From: Paramecium octaurelia
Taxonomy: Eukaryota; Ciliophora; Oligohymenophorea; Peniculida; Parameciidae
Direction of reading: 5' to 3'
Length of the DNA stretch: 64,000 nt
Assembly (NCBI GenBank): GCA_905182995.1
Contig: CAJJDP010000044.1
Span: 257,060-321,059, forward strand
Shown: positions 36,127 through 47,962 of the stretch, one piece after another
How the letters are laid out: the number at the start of each line of letters is the position of its first letter
How positions within the stretch are numbered: position 1 is the stretch's first letter
Notes under the pieces: model-generated
Told to the model about the DNA's origin: nothing
Seen by the model: the letters and a program-made list of their open reading frames with translations, nothing else
Database searches by the model: none
Made by a program: the position numbers and the translations under genes

Positions 36127-38329
36127 TCAATCATCAAAATTATCAATAAAGTTGTAGTTAAGCTTTTCAATTTGTTAATTTAATTTACTTTCAAATTAAG
36201 GCTATCCAATATGATCAATACTCTCAATAATCTCAAAGATTATTTCACTAAAATCCAAAATGCATTCTTTCCATTATTTGTACATTTTATAGATTACAAT
36301 ATGATTCTTATATTTCTTCATCTGTTTTTCAATAGATTAAGTATCTTTTTACACTATTTCCATATATTTTTAAGCAATCAAATTAAGTACTTATATAAGA
36401 ATAGATTTCCCATAAGGTATTGCATATTCGCATTTCAATTCTTTCTCTATTATATTCAACAAATCGTTTTTCAAACATTCCAACTAATCCAAATAATCTA
36501 AGATTCCAATATTATGTCGAATAGATTTTAAAGTTGCAAAGTCTTTCTCAAATCCTTACAAACTCTTGTTATCTCTTGTCACTAAAAAAGTAACTAATAG
36601 TTTTTATAAGATGTCACTAACATAAATATTATATTTTACTGTTAAGAATCTGTTAGCATCGTAACTAGATCAATTAAAATATTAGTTTTCTAAACTACGC
36701 TATCTGTTTGTGATTTCAATGGAGGTAATAACTTTAATATTGAATATTTATTACAGAGCATGATTCTAAAAATTTATCGATTTAAGATTCTATCACTTAT
36801 GTAGTAGGCTGCTGTGTTTCAATAAAACTATTTTTGCTTTTCAATTTTGTATTTTATTCTTATTCAAATTTTTGTATAGTTTCTGTTTATTGTTCTAATT
36901 AGGTGATAGCTTTATCAAGCATTTTCACAGTTTCCTCATGTTCTTTAGATAGTTCATTTAACTATTCAATTAACAATTAATTTTCCTTCTCTAATGACTC
37001 CATCTTACTCACGTTACTGTTATTTTTTGTTTATTTTTTAGGATTTTACAATAATGTAACTAATTATTAAGATTATTAAGATGTCTACAGTTATTATTAC
37101 TATTGAGTTTAAAGTAAATCTATTTTCTGCTATAATTTTACATTCTGATGTTCTAAGGACATTTTCTCTTCGTCTTTAGCTATCAGACTAGACTAATAAC
37201 TTGATAATAGCTTTTGCATATTTTCATTAACAGGTTCTAGAATGTTGATATCTAAGACCTCAATTTTATTAATATCTTCAACATCGTTATTGTTATTAGT
37301 ATTTTAATAATTCTTAATCATAGTCAATAGTTATTCAATGTATGATTACTATGTTTTAGTTTATTAGGCTAAATTTAAATAGGCCTATAAAGTATTATAA
37401 ATTATATACTTGATATATGATATTTCTCTCAACATTTATATCTTATATTTTATTTTACATGATTTCAAAATACTATCTCATATAATTAACTTGAACAATA
37501 AATTCTGAAAGTTACTCATTTGAAATAGTATTCTATAACTTAGTATAAATTTCATTTATATATTTACTTTATCTCAAGATAATATCATAGATATGTGATT
37601 CATCCTTTTATTCTTCTTTATATTACTAAGCCATTTGATGAGTTTAATTAAGATCTTTGGATGATGTGTTATTCTTTGAAGCTTTATTTTTATTGACTTA
37701 CTTGATTATATTTTTATCGGATTAAATAAATAAGTTTTCTGTGAATTTTTTTAAATTTTCAATGTCCTACTTATAGATTGTACTGAAATTATCTGTGTTT
37801 TCTTTTTGATTATTAAGATATGAATTTAACTGTTACAATTCCTATTCTTTTTGTTCCAAAATTTCCATTACTTAATTGATTGCTAATTGTTGTTGTTAAC
37901 TCTACTTATAAAGTAATTCTAAATCATTTTGTTTTTCTTCATTTTACTATTAAAGCAATTTAATATTTTCATTTAATTCAATTATTGTATTGTTATAATT
38001 CAATTCTTATTGAGCCCACAAGGTTTAGAATTTCTCTATTTTTTCCTTTTAATTTACATTAATCTGCTTTTATCTAATTTCACATTTTTTAATGGTATCA
38101 ATATTATTGCTCTCTTTTTAAAGCGCTAACTTTTCCTTTTCAAGTATTTTATTTTATGAATTCAAATATTCATTTTCATATTTCAATCTTATAATCTCTT
38201 TTTATTGGGTTTCAATCTTGTATTAGGGAGCATTCTTACTTCTGCTGTCAGTGTTTCGATAACTTTAGTGGCCTTCTCGATCTATTCATCCTAGTCTTCG
38301 ATTTATTAATATAAGTAATTGATGTTCAT
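36127..38329 (-). CDS. Long coiled-coil protein, unknown
   Basis: 702 residues after four introns of 23-25 nt; the spliced length is a multiple of three. The first two thirds are coiled coil rich in N, Q, K, E and I ('ALQKESNNIDTIKKCEIRQK'). The last 200 residues are less repetitive and helical ('LKSIRHNIGILDYLDQLECL'), so there may be a small folded C-terminal domain. No known motif. The gene starts 132 bp after the stop of the calpain-like gene's neighbour region, in the same orientation. Possible cytoskeletal or basal-body component; that is a guess. Confidence 0.6.
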
Positions 38330-39124
38330 TTATTATTATATATACTAATTCAAATATCAAACCTAATTGTTTGATTAAAATACTTATATATGTTTTTATC
38401 ATTTCAGATAACTAGCGAATAAGGATTTATAAACACGATTTCTCGATTATCTTTGAAATATTATCCTCTTGCAAAAGGAACTATTTTCATAACTAATTAT
38501 TTTCTGCAATTAACCGATTTTCAATAATAAAGAATAGTAGTATAAAGTTTAAAATTGTTAAGATTTTGAATTAATGTAAACTTAAATTTTAAGAGATCTT
38601 TATAATTCTAAAAATATTTATCACAACATCTTATAAACTTCAGAGTGTACTGCATAGAACTTAATAGAAGTTGATATTTCTAACTTGACTAAAAATCAAT
38701 TATTCTATCTTAAAACTATAATAAAAGAACTAAAACAACTAGAAATCTATAGAATACTAATAAGTTATTAGTCTTTGAATGTTTTTATTCAAATCTTAAA
38801 TAATATCAAGGGTTATTGAAGAAATATTAAGAGTAGAGGACTTCTAAACTATAATTCATTATCTTAATAATATTGTTTTGCGATTATTAAGATAGGTTCT
38901 ATACATTAAAAAGAATTAATGACTATTACTTTTGTGAAGAGTAGTTTAAGATGTAATTTAGATATCAAATGAATTTGTTTGATAATAATACTGTAAATTA
39001 ACTTATTTAGGTATAGATTTTGAATCATTGTATTTGAAAGGTGATAAATAGTATACATCTAAATAGCTCTTAAATAACCTAATAGAGATTATTTCCATTT
39101 TTCATTTTTATTAATTTAATTATA
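38330..39124. other. Intergenic stretch between divergent genes
   Basis: 795 AT-rich bp containing the upstream regions of the coiled-coil gene and the MYCBP-like gene. No frame looks coding when TGA is the only stop. Short runs such as 'ttaagatt' recur but do not form an ordered repeat. Confidence 0.5.
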
Positions 39125-39587
39125 ATGAATCAAGAGAAAACAGTTGAGGAACCATTACTTAGTTAAGCCAAGATGAATGAGTACAAGGAGAGGGAATTCA
39201 GAGAATATTTGGTCAATCAGGATGTTACACTAGCGATTGTTAAATGTTAGCTTATTCATGATTAATTGTTTCTAGTTCTCCTTGCTTTGAGAAATGCACC
39301 AAATAAGCCTGATTCTCCCAGTCAAGCACTTATTGATTATTTCAGCATACACAAGGATACAAGGGCTCATGAAGAATTCGAAAAACTGAGAAGTGATGTC
39401 GAACAATTAGAGCAAGGTTATTGATGCTTATAACTGTATAGAGAATAGTCAATTGGCAAAGGAGATTGATTCTATAAAGGAGCAGATTGTATAGTAGAAA
39501 TTAGAAAAACAGCGTAGAGAAGAAGAGGAAAGAGTGCGTTAGGAAGAGGAAGCGAAAAAGAATACAAAGAAACCTGCAAAAAAATGA
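39125..39587 (+). CDS. MYCBP/AMY-1-like small coiled-coil protein
   Basis: 135 residues with two introns (30 and 25 nt). The core 'REFREYLVNQDVTLAIVKFL', then 'LALRNAPNKPDSPSQALIDY', then a coiled coil ('EEFEKLRSDVEQLEQENSQL') matches the layout of MYCBP: 'R-x-F-R-x-Y-L', 'L-x-K-x-L-x-x-L', 'NAL-F-K' and a C-terminal coil. A basic/acidic tail follows. In animals MYCBP binds MYC and AKAPs, and orthologues are widespread in ciliated organisms, so a ciliary or PKA-anchoring role is more likely here; that is inference. Confidence 0.7.
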
Positions 39588-39636
39588 TTAATACATGTAT
39601 TGTTATATAAATATTAATATTTTTGAATTCAAATAA

Positions 39637-40551
39637 ATGCACGAGAATGTAGGACCAAGAGTTTTTGGAAAAAATCTTGATAATCAAGCAGAGAAGGCAT
39701 CAAAGAATCTTAAAAGCAAAAAAGATACGACACTTGATGAATTGGGAGGGAAGGAAAATCTCATAAATGATGCAATTTGGACAAAGGAGGGTTTGAGTAA
39801 ATTGGACTCTCCTTAGCTTGTTAGCTTGTATTAACAAGAAATCTATGAATTTTTATATGAAAAGGAAAAAAGTATGGGGGAACCCAATTTCCAAATGGCT
39901 TCCACAAAAATAAATGATACAGTGAGGGCCACAACAGTAAACTATTGTATTAAGTATAGGTTAGATACATAGTGAAACTAGTTAGATGCTTCAATTTAAA
40001 GCCTGAGACACTCTTTTAGACTGTTGATTTGATGGATTAAACAATCCCGCTCCTAAATCCAGAAATAGGGGAGTTGGAGCTTGTTTCATTAACATGTCTT
40101 TTTATTGCATCTAAATACGAAGAAATATATCCACCTCCCTTGGCAGCACTGTTAAGAGCTACAGACATTAAAGCCAAGGATGTTATTGAGATGGAAAAAG
40201 AAATACTTAATAAGTTAAATTTCAATGTCATCAGTGATAATACTTTGGTGTGGTTGCAATTAATAGGAGAAATGTTAGGGTACAACTGCAAATACTCAGA
40301 TTAAATAAAGCAAAGATGTATGTAAGTTTAATTCTCATTTTATTAGGAGTTTAGCAGAGACAAGTTTAACTTCTTCATTGTTTTTAAATCACAAAAAATC
40401 AGCAATCGCTTTGAACATATTTATGGCTGTGGAAATCAATTTAGGTTGTCAAAAAACATAATTTAAATGGGAAAGACTAACCTAACATTAGAAACCAAGC
40501 AATGAATCAAAAACACTCAAGTTACTGACTTATATTTTGAAAATCAAATGA
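39637..40551 (+). CDS. Cyclin (A/B-like cyclin box)
   Basis: 288 residues after introns at 39937-39959 and 40322-40346. The cyclin box holds 'FQTVDLMDQTIPLLNP' and the strongly conserved 'ACLFIASKYEEI-PP' helix as 'SLTCLFIASKYEEIYPPPLA', then 'MEKEILNKLNFNV'. A C-terminal cyclin fold follows ('SLTSSLFLNHKKSAIALNIF'). Cyclins activate CDKs and set cell-cycle steps; the MRAIL-type start of the first helix is diverged ('VRATTVRYIVKLVRCF'). No clear destruction box is seen in the 95-residue N-terminus. The stop region overlaps the convergent gene by 8 bp. Confidence 0.85.
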
Positions 40552-41818
40552 ATTTACTTATTTAACTTTTTAATAAATCTAATTTCATAAATTCAATCAT
40601 CATTGCTTTTTCTTCTTTTGAGTTTACTTCACTGATTGGGTTTATTGGGGGAGAATATATAAAATACAGATAACACGAGCTAATAAAATAATAGAATTCT
40701 ATAAATGTATAAATGAATGACTTAGTGAAGATCCCATATTAGGTGATCCTTTTCATGATTATCTTAGATGGATCAGAATTCACTATAATACTAATAAATT
40801 AATATGTACAGTCTTCAACAGGATCATCCTTGTCCTCGAATAAAAGGTCCGTCATAACAATGTTTTCTTTAACACAATACTATTCATTCACATCATAATT
40901 CGCTGGTAGATAGTTATATCTAATATTTGTCTCAGGAATTTAGGAGTTCTTCAATAACAGGATCATATATAATAAAAATGGAATAGCTATTCTCGATAAT
41001 AATTGATATGCCACAATAACAAATCCTCTTAGCAATCCCTCAACCCTTCTCTTTACAGAATCATATTACTCTGGTTAATCTTTTAGTAACATAATCCAAT
41101 CTTAACCTTTGGCCATATGTTTATCCATCTCCATTTTGTAGTCAGTATTAATAAAATGGTAATTACTATGATTGCCAAAAATTGGAAATGAAATACATAA
41201 TTCAAGTTTTAAATTAATGGTTTAATATACAGAGCTACATAAAGTATATGTACAATTAATTAACTAGCAACTAAGTAAAAAAACTTCGACTATGATTTGT
41301 CTGTGGTTAAACTATTCTTTAATTCAGTGAAACAATTACCAAATCTGATTAGAATTGGTAATATGCAAAATATTATTATTGAAACCATCAGAACCAACAC
41401 AATTACAAATATATCTCCAAATTACCCCATAAATGACCAAACTACTGGTTGAATAAGAGTTCTAAGTACAATTTCAAGATGAACAGCTTATCTTTAAAAT
41501 TCGTGTCCATTTTAATATTTAAGAAATCTTTGAATCCCAATTTGATAAAGATTGTAATCACAATAGAGATATCATTTGAAAAAGGAACTTATAAAAAATG
41601 CTATGCTTAACTTGGCAACATTTTGATTTAAACCAAAGTCTTAATTTCTTATATTTACTCTCTTTGAGATCCTCCATCAGGTGATAAAATAGAGTTACGC
41701 CATGACATGGGAACAGTAAATTTGGAAATTTCTTCTTTAACTTGAATATTCCAAAGGCTAAACCAGAAAAAACTACTATTTCAATTGGAAAAAGAAGTAA
41801 ATCAAATTATTCACTCAT
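40544..41818 (-). CDS. Multipass membrane protein, unknown; model tentative
   Basis: About 400 residues. Membrane-like segments include 'LLLFPIEIVVFSGLAFGIF', 'IFVIVLVLMVSIIIFCILPI', 'FYLVASQLIVHILYVALYI' and 'FVIVAYQLLSRIAIPFLLYM'. A soluble stretch 'MDKHMAKGQDWIMLL' and an acidic C-terminal region follow. To link frames I need a 34-nt GTG intron and a 38-nt intron, both longer than usual here, so exon borders are uncertain. Channels and transporters were considered, but no signature is visible. The C-terminus reaches a TGA at 40544-40546, inside the end of the convergent cyclin gene. Confidence 0.45.
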
Positions 41819-42480
41819 ATACAAGTAATTATAACTAAATCAAAGAATAAAGTAAAATATGCGTACAATAATTCTAATTTTAACAACTATTTTAAATATA
41901 ATGAAGTGATTTTAAAATTGAATATTCTATAATTTATAACTAAATTGAATAATTCTATTTAACTTCCATTTTTTTGTTTGTAAATTATTATTTTATGCGA
42001 TAGTGGTTAACATTTTTTGAGATTATTTATTTTCATAAAATGTTTCGTTTATCAAAAATCATTATAGAATACTTAATAGAAACCATATCTTATTTTTAAA
42101 ATTAATTGGCCATTAACATTAATAAAATTTAAATTTGTATTTTGTCTTTATTAAAGACGATCCTATCTCTAATTTTCAAAAACAATTTAAGTTATGAATA
42201 CAAGCTTCTCAATAATATAATTGAATAAACACTTTATAACCTCCAAGATCAAGACCTCTCTTATAATAAATTATTAATTATAAGTAAATCATGTAAAGTC
42301 ATGATTATCAAATTCATCAAGAATTCAACTTATTAATTTGTTATTAATGAAATTCAAGATAAACATTCCTCTTCTCTTAACCTTTTGAAAAATTAATACA
42401 ATCCAGAATTTTCAAGGTATCATATTTTATTAAATAATTACATAACTCCCATATAGAAGTTACTCAATAAAACTAAGAAA
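41819..42480. other. AT-rich intergenic stretch
   Basis: About 660 bp upstream of the membrane protein gene. Several 30-50 codon frames exist with TGA as the only stop, but none has a protein-like composition. It may hold promoter sequence for the minus-strand gene; no element is identified. Confidence 0.45.
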
Positions 42481-42702
42481 ATGGAATCCCAAGAATTAAA
42501 ACACAGCTCAAACACTGAAATTCCTACTTAATACTTCCTATTCAAAAGAATACGAACAATGAATCTTTTCAATAAAATTTTGCATATCTTATATAATGTT
42601 AAGTTAAAAATATTTCAAAACATAATTTACTTGTTTGCACAAAAAATCTGTGCTTAGATTTTATTTATATTTTAAGAAAGAATTTTATTATTATTTGAAT
42701 GA
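42481..42702 (+). CDS. Possible small gene, 73 residues
   Basis: An ATG preceded by an A-rich stretch opens a 73-codon frame ending in TGA. The first 20 residues are polar ('MESQELKHSSNTEIPTQYF'); the rest is hydrophobic and basic, with possible membrane character. No family is recognised. It converges on the alveolin-like gene. Chance frames of this size are common in AT-rich DNA with only one stop codon, so support is weak. Confidence 0.25.
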
Positions 42703-42773
42703 ATAAATTTCTTGTTTCATCCAAATATAATTCTGAATTAATTAGATAATATCTATATATATATAATGATATT

Positions 42774-43629
42774 TCATTGTTATTGTTACGCCTATTGTTT
42801 GGTTGTCTAAGACCTTGGCTATTGGGAAGGAACTTATTATGGTTAATGGGATTATTATTATTGTTAAGATGGTCTTACAACAGGGGGAGCGGCATATTAT
42901 GGCTATACAAATTAAGGAACAACTCTTGATGCAATCAATGGTTGCTAAGCATATTGGACTGGTTATTAAACATATTAGACTGGTTATTGAACATATTAAA
43001 CTGATTATTAAATGACTGGTTATTAGACAACTGACACAGCTTATGCTGGCTGTTAATGAACAACTTATCTTTCAACTGGGTAATATTCTACCCTTTCTTG
43101 ATATCTGTCCACTGGCACATACTCTGAAAGATAATTTTTAATATTACCTGTGTATTTCTCTTAGAACACTTAGGGGATATATTCTGTTTAATATTCGACA
43201 GCGTAATAATCGGTGACTTTTGTTTCTCTTGGAACATAAGACACAATTTCTTATTCCTCATATTCAACAACGGCTTTTTGATAGGGAATATATTCAATTC
43301 TGGATTCACCTTTTATGGTTTGGTGCTATAATATAATTCAAATTTACTTAAGCTACTGGGGCAACTCCTATAGTTTGAACTGGGACAGGGGTGATTTGTT
43401 AAACAGGAACAGATGCAATCGGAGCAACAGGCACTTAGGCCACTGGTGCATATTAAATAGGAGCAACTGGAGCCACATAGGACTGTCTAATTGGTGAAGC
43501 TCGATAATAGTTAGGGGGTAAATAAGTATTTGGATACACAGGGCCAGCAAGTCTTGTTTAAGGAGCTGGACCTTATTATCTTTATTATGGTTATTAAGGT
43601 TATTAAGCAGCTTCTGGACGATTTGACAT
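42774..43629 (-). CDS. Alveolin-like cortical repeat protein
   Basis: 269 residues with introns of 22 and 24 nt. The N-terminus is Q- and P-rich with 'APVA' repeats. The centre has repeated acidic/aromatic units: 'RIEYIPYQKAVVEYEEQ', 'KVTDYYAVEYQTEYIPQ', 'EKYTEYVPVDRYQERVEYYP'. The tail is runs of 'QQPVQYV'. Recurring 'EY-x-P' and 'V-E-Y' units with P/Q flanks recall alveolins (epiplasm proteins under the alveolar membrane of alveolates), though the classic 'EKIVEVP' unit is not exact. A cortical structural role is likely. A plus-strand frame over 43315-43497 is its shadow. Confidence 0.6.
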
Positions 43630-44940
43630 TCTTATTTATTTGATAAATTTAAAATAATATTAAAACTTGATCCTCAAATTATTTAAATAACTTGTATCAA
43701 CATAATATATATTAATATTACATTATATTGTATTTTTCATTAATAAATAAAATCCTGATCAAATTTTCATCATCTGCAGTATTATCCAATATCCAAACTT
43801 AAAGTTCAACAATTCCAGAATTAATCAAGTGTACAAGATAGTTTAAAGGGTATCTTTGAATGTAATATTACTCAAACTAGTAAATTTAATATTATCAGAG
43901 TAACATCTATTTATTTATCTTTTATCTTTTATTCATTTAGTAATTTTCAATCATGTAAAATTTGATTAAATCATAAGATAAAACTGCTTACTTAGATTTT
44001 TAACACTTCATAAGCAGATAATTTATTTTGATAAACAGAATATTCTATTTCTTTTAATTACTCTATTTATTGTTACTCAGAAGTATAACCTTTCTTCTTA
44101 GTCTAAAAGAATATAATACTAATTCTTAAAGAATAGAATCAATAAATTAAGATATAAAATTCATACAAATTTTGAGAATTAATATATTTTAAATAGTCTC
44201 TTTTTTGTCATTTTAATCAATTCTTATTGTATACAGTTCTGATTTATATTAGATTATATTTCAAATTATAATAATTGTCCATAAGTTATTTACATTAATT
44301 TTGATTGATTCGATTGCTTTCTATTTATTCTTAAAATACAATAGTTATTTTGTAATTAGATAAATTTATTTATTCAAACCTAATAGATACAAATCATGTT
44401 TCATTAGATTTAACCAAATTCGATCAAATAGTGTTCTTAAAATTTGTATTGAATTCACAAATACTATAAAACTTTCACTAACAGCTCTCATCATCTTAAT
44501 TAAAATATTATAAATGTTTTTCTCCAGAAATAGATAATAATAATTAATAAATATATCAAAGCTATGTTAATCAATTTTTTTCTTACGATTATAATTCTTT
44601 ACTTAAATAACAAATACCATAAACTGTTGATTATAAAAGGTGTTTAAAATCAGTTACATATATGTTTATTTGAGAATTTAGGAAATACGAATGTAATCAA
44701 GAAAAAATAATTTTTAAAATCCAAGGAATACAAAAGTACAACAGTAACATTTGTTTAAGATAATTTATCATATAATAATTATATGTGGTTTTATTTGTTA
44801 AATGTCAAATTGGTATTATATATGAAACATAATGATTTACTGATATTCATCATCAGTATTTGATCTCATTCGTTTGTAATATTCATATAATTAGTTAAGA
44901 GAAAAAATAATTTATTTTAAAATATAAGTAATTTACAAAA
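43630..44940. other. Long AT-rich stretch without a recognisable gene
   Basis: 1,311 bp between divergent genes. Both strands were read with TGA as the only stop; frames are short and biased to I, N, K, F and Q, as expected by chance here. It contains the upstream regions of the alveolin-like and polycystin-like genes. A non-coding RNA or decayed gene cannot be excluded. Confidence 0.5.
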
Positions 44941-47458
44941 ATGATCATTGGAAAAAGACGGTTGAAACAAATAAAACTAATTCTAGTATCTCCTACATTA
45001 GAGAAGATAACAGTATTATCGTATCTTGTCTTAATACCATTAATGGTAGGTAACTTAATAATCTCAAAATTAGATGATGTATGAAACTTATGGATTAGGT
45101 AATGGATATTTAAATTTGTATTAAATCAAATCTTAATTCGAAGTGAGTACTTGGCGCAATAGTGCGACAGTTGAAGAGGCATTCAATTATTTGATGAATG
45201 TTTTTACTCCAAAATATTTTGCTAGCCAATTTAAGTCATCTCATATTCCACTTTCAAATTTAATTATAGCCCAAACAAGGAATCCTATATATAAATGCAA
45301 TACTAATGTAATAAATTGCGAATATGGATCAGAGTAATATTAGGAAGTATAATTCCAAGCTTTAGATACCAATAAATGTGTTTCTAAAAATTGTTCTGAA
45401 TTTATTTCAAGCTAAAATGCATTTGGAGGAATATAAATAGGAATAGACGGTCATTACTAAACCTATTACGATTTCTATTATTATAGTGTATTAAAAATAG
45501 CAGATAATTACACTGATTTCTATACCAAGTTGATGGAAAATAAATGGGTCGATAACCATACTGAATCTATAGGGATATTTGGATCACTTTACGATTTGAA
45601 TAGTTAACAGTAGGTTTAGATAACTTTGCTGCTGGAATAACAATATGCTAAATTCCCGTTATCCTTATAGGAAACATTTTTTCAATTGCCATTTTTTGAT
45701 TTCAAGGACACTCTGCATATATTGTTGTTTTCCTATTTGATATTTATTGGTCTTCTAAAGATATTTAGAACCATGTTGGAATTAACATATATTTTTTCAA
45801 GATTCAATTTTTTCTTCTAATTGTACAACTTTGCAGCACTTATTGTGTATTGCATAGTGCATTTTCAGATTCTTATTGTGAGAGATTAAGCCTAAGATAA
45901 CAACTTACTGTTTTCTAGAACTGTTTTAGAAAAAAACTTTAGTGGGAAGATCCTATCAGTTGGAACAGCCCTACTGATAAATGATTACCAAACAACCGAG
46001 GATGTAGGGAAAGTCTTGCTTTTATTAAGTTATCCTTATTCCTTTGTGCAATTTATACTGTTTTTTAATGCGGAGTGGATTCAGAATTATCACACATTAC
46101 AGATGCGTACTATGCCTGGATTATTGACTTGTACTGTCTTATCCTTATCCATTTATACCTTAACTGTCTTGCCTCAAGGATATTTAGATAAATAATATAG
46201 GACTGGTCACCACTCTATCAATTATATAGCTTATTTATTTGCTTAATTGTTTTTAGACAATTATTAAGATAATGAAGTATTCTATTTGAATAAAACTTTA
46301 GGATGAAAAATAATTATTAAGCATCATTATTGAGATCCTGCATTATCTATTTCAGATTCTAATAGCTTTATATGTGATTGCTTTGTCAATAGAGGGGTTC
46401 AGAAAGGCTTCAATTTATGAGATGCCCTATCAATCCAAGTATGACAAAGAGTTTATCTAAAATTTTGATAATCTTAACATAAAAATAAATAAGTAATTTG
46501 TGATAATATTTTCAAGGGTCTTAAAATAGGTGTAGAAGTTGTTTATAAAGGAGAAACAATCTCAAGGGAAGAAAATAATTAGAAGAGAAGAAGATAAATA
46601 ATCTTAAATTTTGGATGATGAAGAAACCTTAAGTGATTTGTCTGAGTCTAAATCTGATAAAATACTGATAGTCTTTGAAATTAATAATGCATTCTTGGAG
46701 GATATTAATAGATTCAAAGCCAGAAGAGATGCTAATCAATATGCATAAAAGAGAGTGAAGTATTCGAAATCCAGTAAGGATTAAGCTTCGTCTCAAAAGA
46801 TAAGGATTATTTAATCTCTGCTTTAAAAGGATAAGGTGAATCAAAGATTGCAAGTAATGCTTAGCAAACATTGTAATTATGAATAATTATTTTGATAGAA
46901 TCGAATGAGCCTTAATACACTTAACTGCCAGAAGATTAGGTAGAGTAGAACAATGATTTCTTTTAAAGTTTCAAGGAATAAATAAGTGATTAGGGAGTGA
47001 AGATCAGAGAATTTACGATTATTGATCAAGTCATAAAATTCTTAGAAATGCTATTGAGATTGAGACCTGAGTTTTTGAGTTTGAATGCAGAATAGAGAAT
47101 TCGGATAATGTTTTATATAAACTCAGATTAAGTTGAAGAGGAGGATGTATATAAGCTATTAAGCTTTTTAATTGTCAACTTAGCTAAGCAGCATTTGAAT
47201 TACCCCATCCTTGTATTTTCTTGTCATAAAGAGTGGTATATTGAGAAGGAATAATATTTGAAGTTGAAAAAGTTTTACAGGAATATCTTCTCAACTTTAG
47301 AAAAGGAATGCGCATTGGATTTTAGTTTAATGTAAACATCCTTCTTTGATTTCTAATTGAAATTCTCAAAGGACTAATAATTCTATGAGAAGGAAAATTA
47401 GGAAGAAATATCCAATTCAATGATTGAAGAGGGAGAAGACAAATCAGAATTACTTTGA
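44941..47458 (+). CDS. Polycystin-2/TRPP-like cation channel
   Basis: 804 residues after four introns (28, 25, 24 and 26 nt). A first membrane helix near residue 25-40 is followed by a large Cys-containing extracellular domain (about 45-270), then a block of about five helices ('TLHILLFSYLIFIGLLKIF', 'LYNFAALIVYCIVHFQILIV', 'LLLLSYPYSFVQFILFF', 'ILHYLFQILIALYVIALSI') and a long charged cytosolic tail. This layout (one helix, large loop, five helices) is that of polycystins, cation channels often found in cilia. The pore helix is not clearly recognisable, so another polycystin-related channel is possible. Confidence 0.55.
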
Positions 47459-47718
47459 TAATTGAATATATAAATATCAGTATTGCATTATAGTTAATAA
47501 ATTATAAAACTATATAACACGTTTAACTTAATTGCTAATTCTTATTCCTAATACAAATCTCTGAATTCTGTATACTTCTAGGTAATAACCAAATGTATTC
47601 AAGTCAATGCAAGATGTAATGTTAAATTGTTAAAGTGGTCTTTGAGTAAACATCATGCTTTGTTATTCTGATTAATTTAAATAAGATGAAATTCGCTGAT
47701 AGAGATTGCTCAATAAAA

Positions 47719-47952
47719 TCAATTAAATATAATAGTTGTATCAAAATAGCCAGTCATTTGCATTGCGATCATCATTAAGGAGATAATAAGCAAAAATATG
47801 ATGGGAACCATGAATGGATTGCTAATGAATTTGCTTCTTATTGTTGATTGGGGCTGATCAAGTTCAATAAAAGATTTATGTAATTGAAGCAATTCAATGT
47901 ACCCTTGTGTTTCTTCTTATTTATCAATGAGTGGCAAATTCTCCTCATTCAT
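47719..47952 (-). CDS. Small single-pass membrane protein
   Basis: 77 residues without an intron. A soluble acidic N-terminus of about 45 residues ('NLPLIDKQEETQGYIELLQL') is followed by one strong membrane helix ('FMVPIIFLLIISLMMIAMQM') and a short tail. The product is clearly protein-like, but no family is recognised. Its start codon lies only 10 bp from that of the divergent adaptor gene. Its stop is 260 bp from the polycystin-like gene, with which it converges. Confidence 0.55.
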
Positions 47953-47962
47953 ATTTTATTTA

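Noticed and set aside
36211-36501. 96-codon plus-strand frame
   Set aside because: Opposite the coiled-coil gene 36127-38329, which has a consistent spliced frame. Hydrophobic phenylalanine-rich products are typical of such complements.
43315-43497. Plus and minus frames of about 60 codons with N/W/L-rich products
   Set aside because: They are shadow frames over the repeats of the alveolin-like gene.
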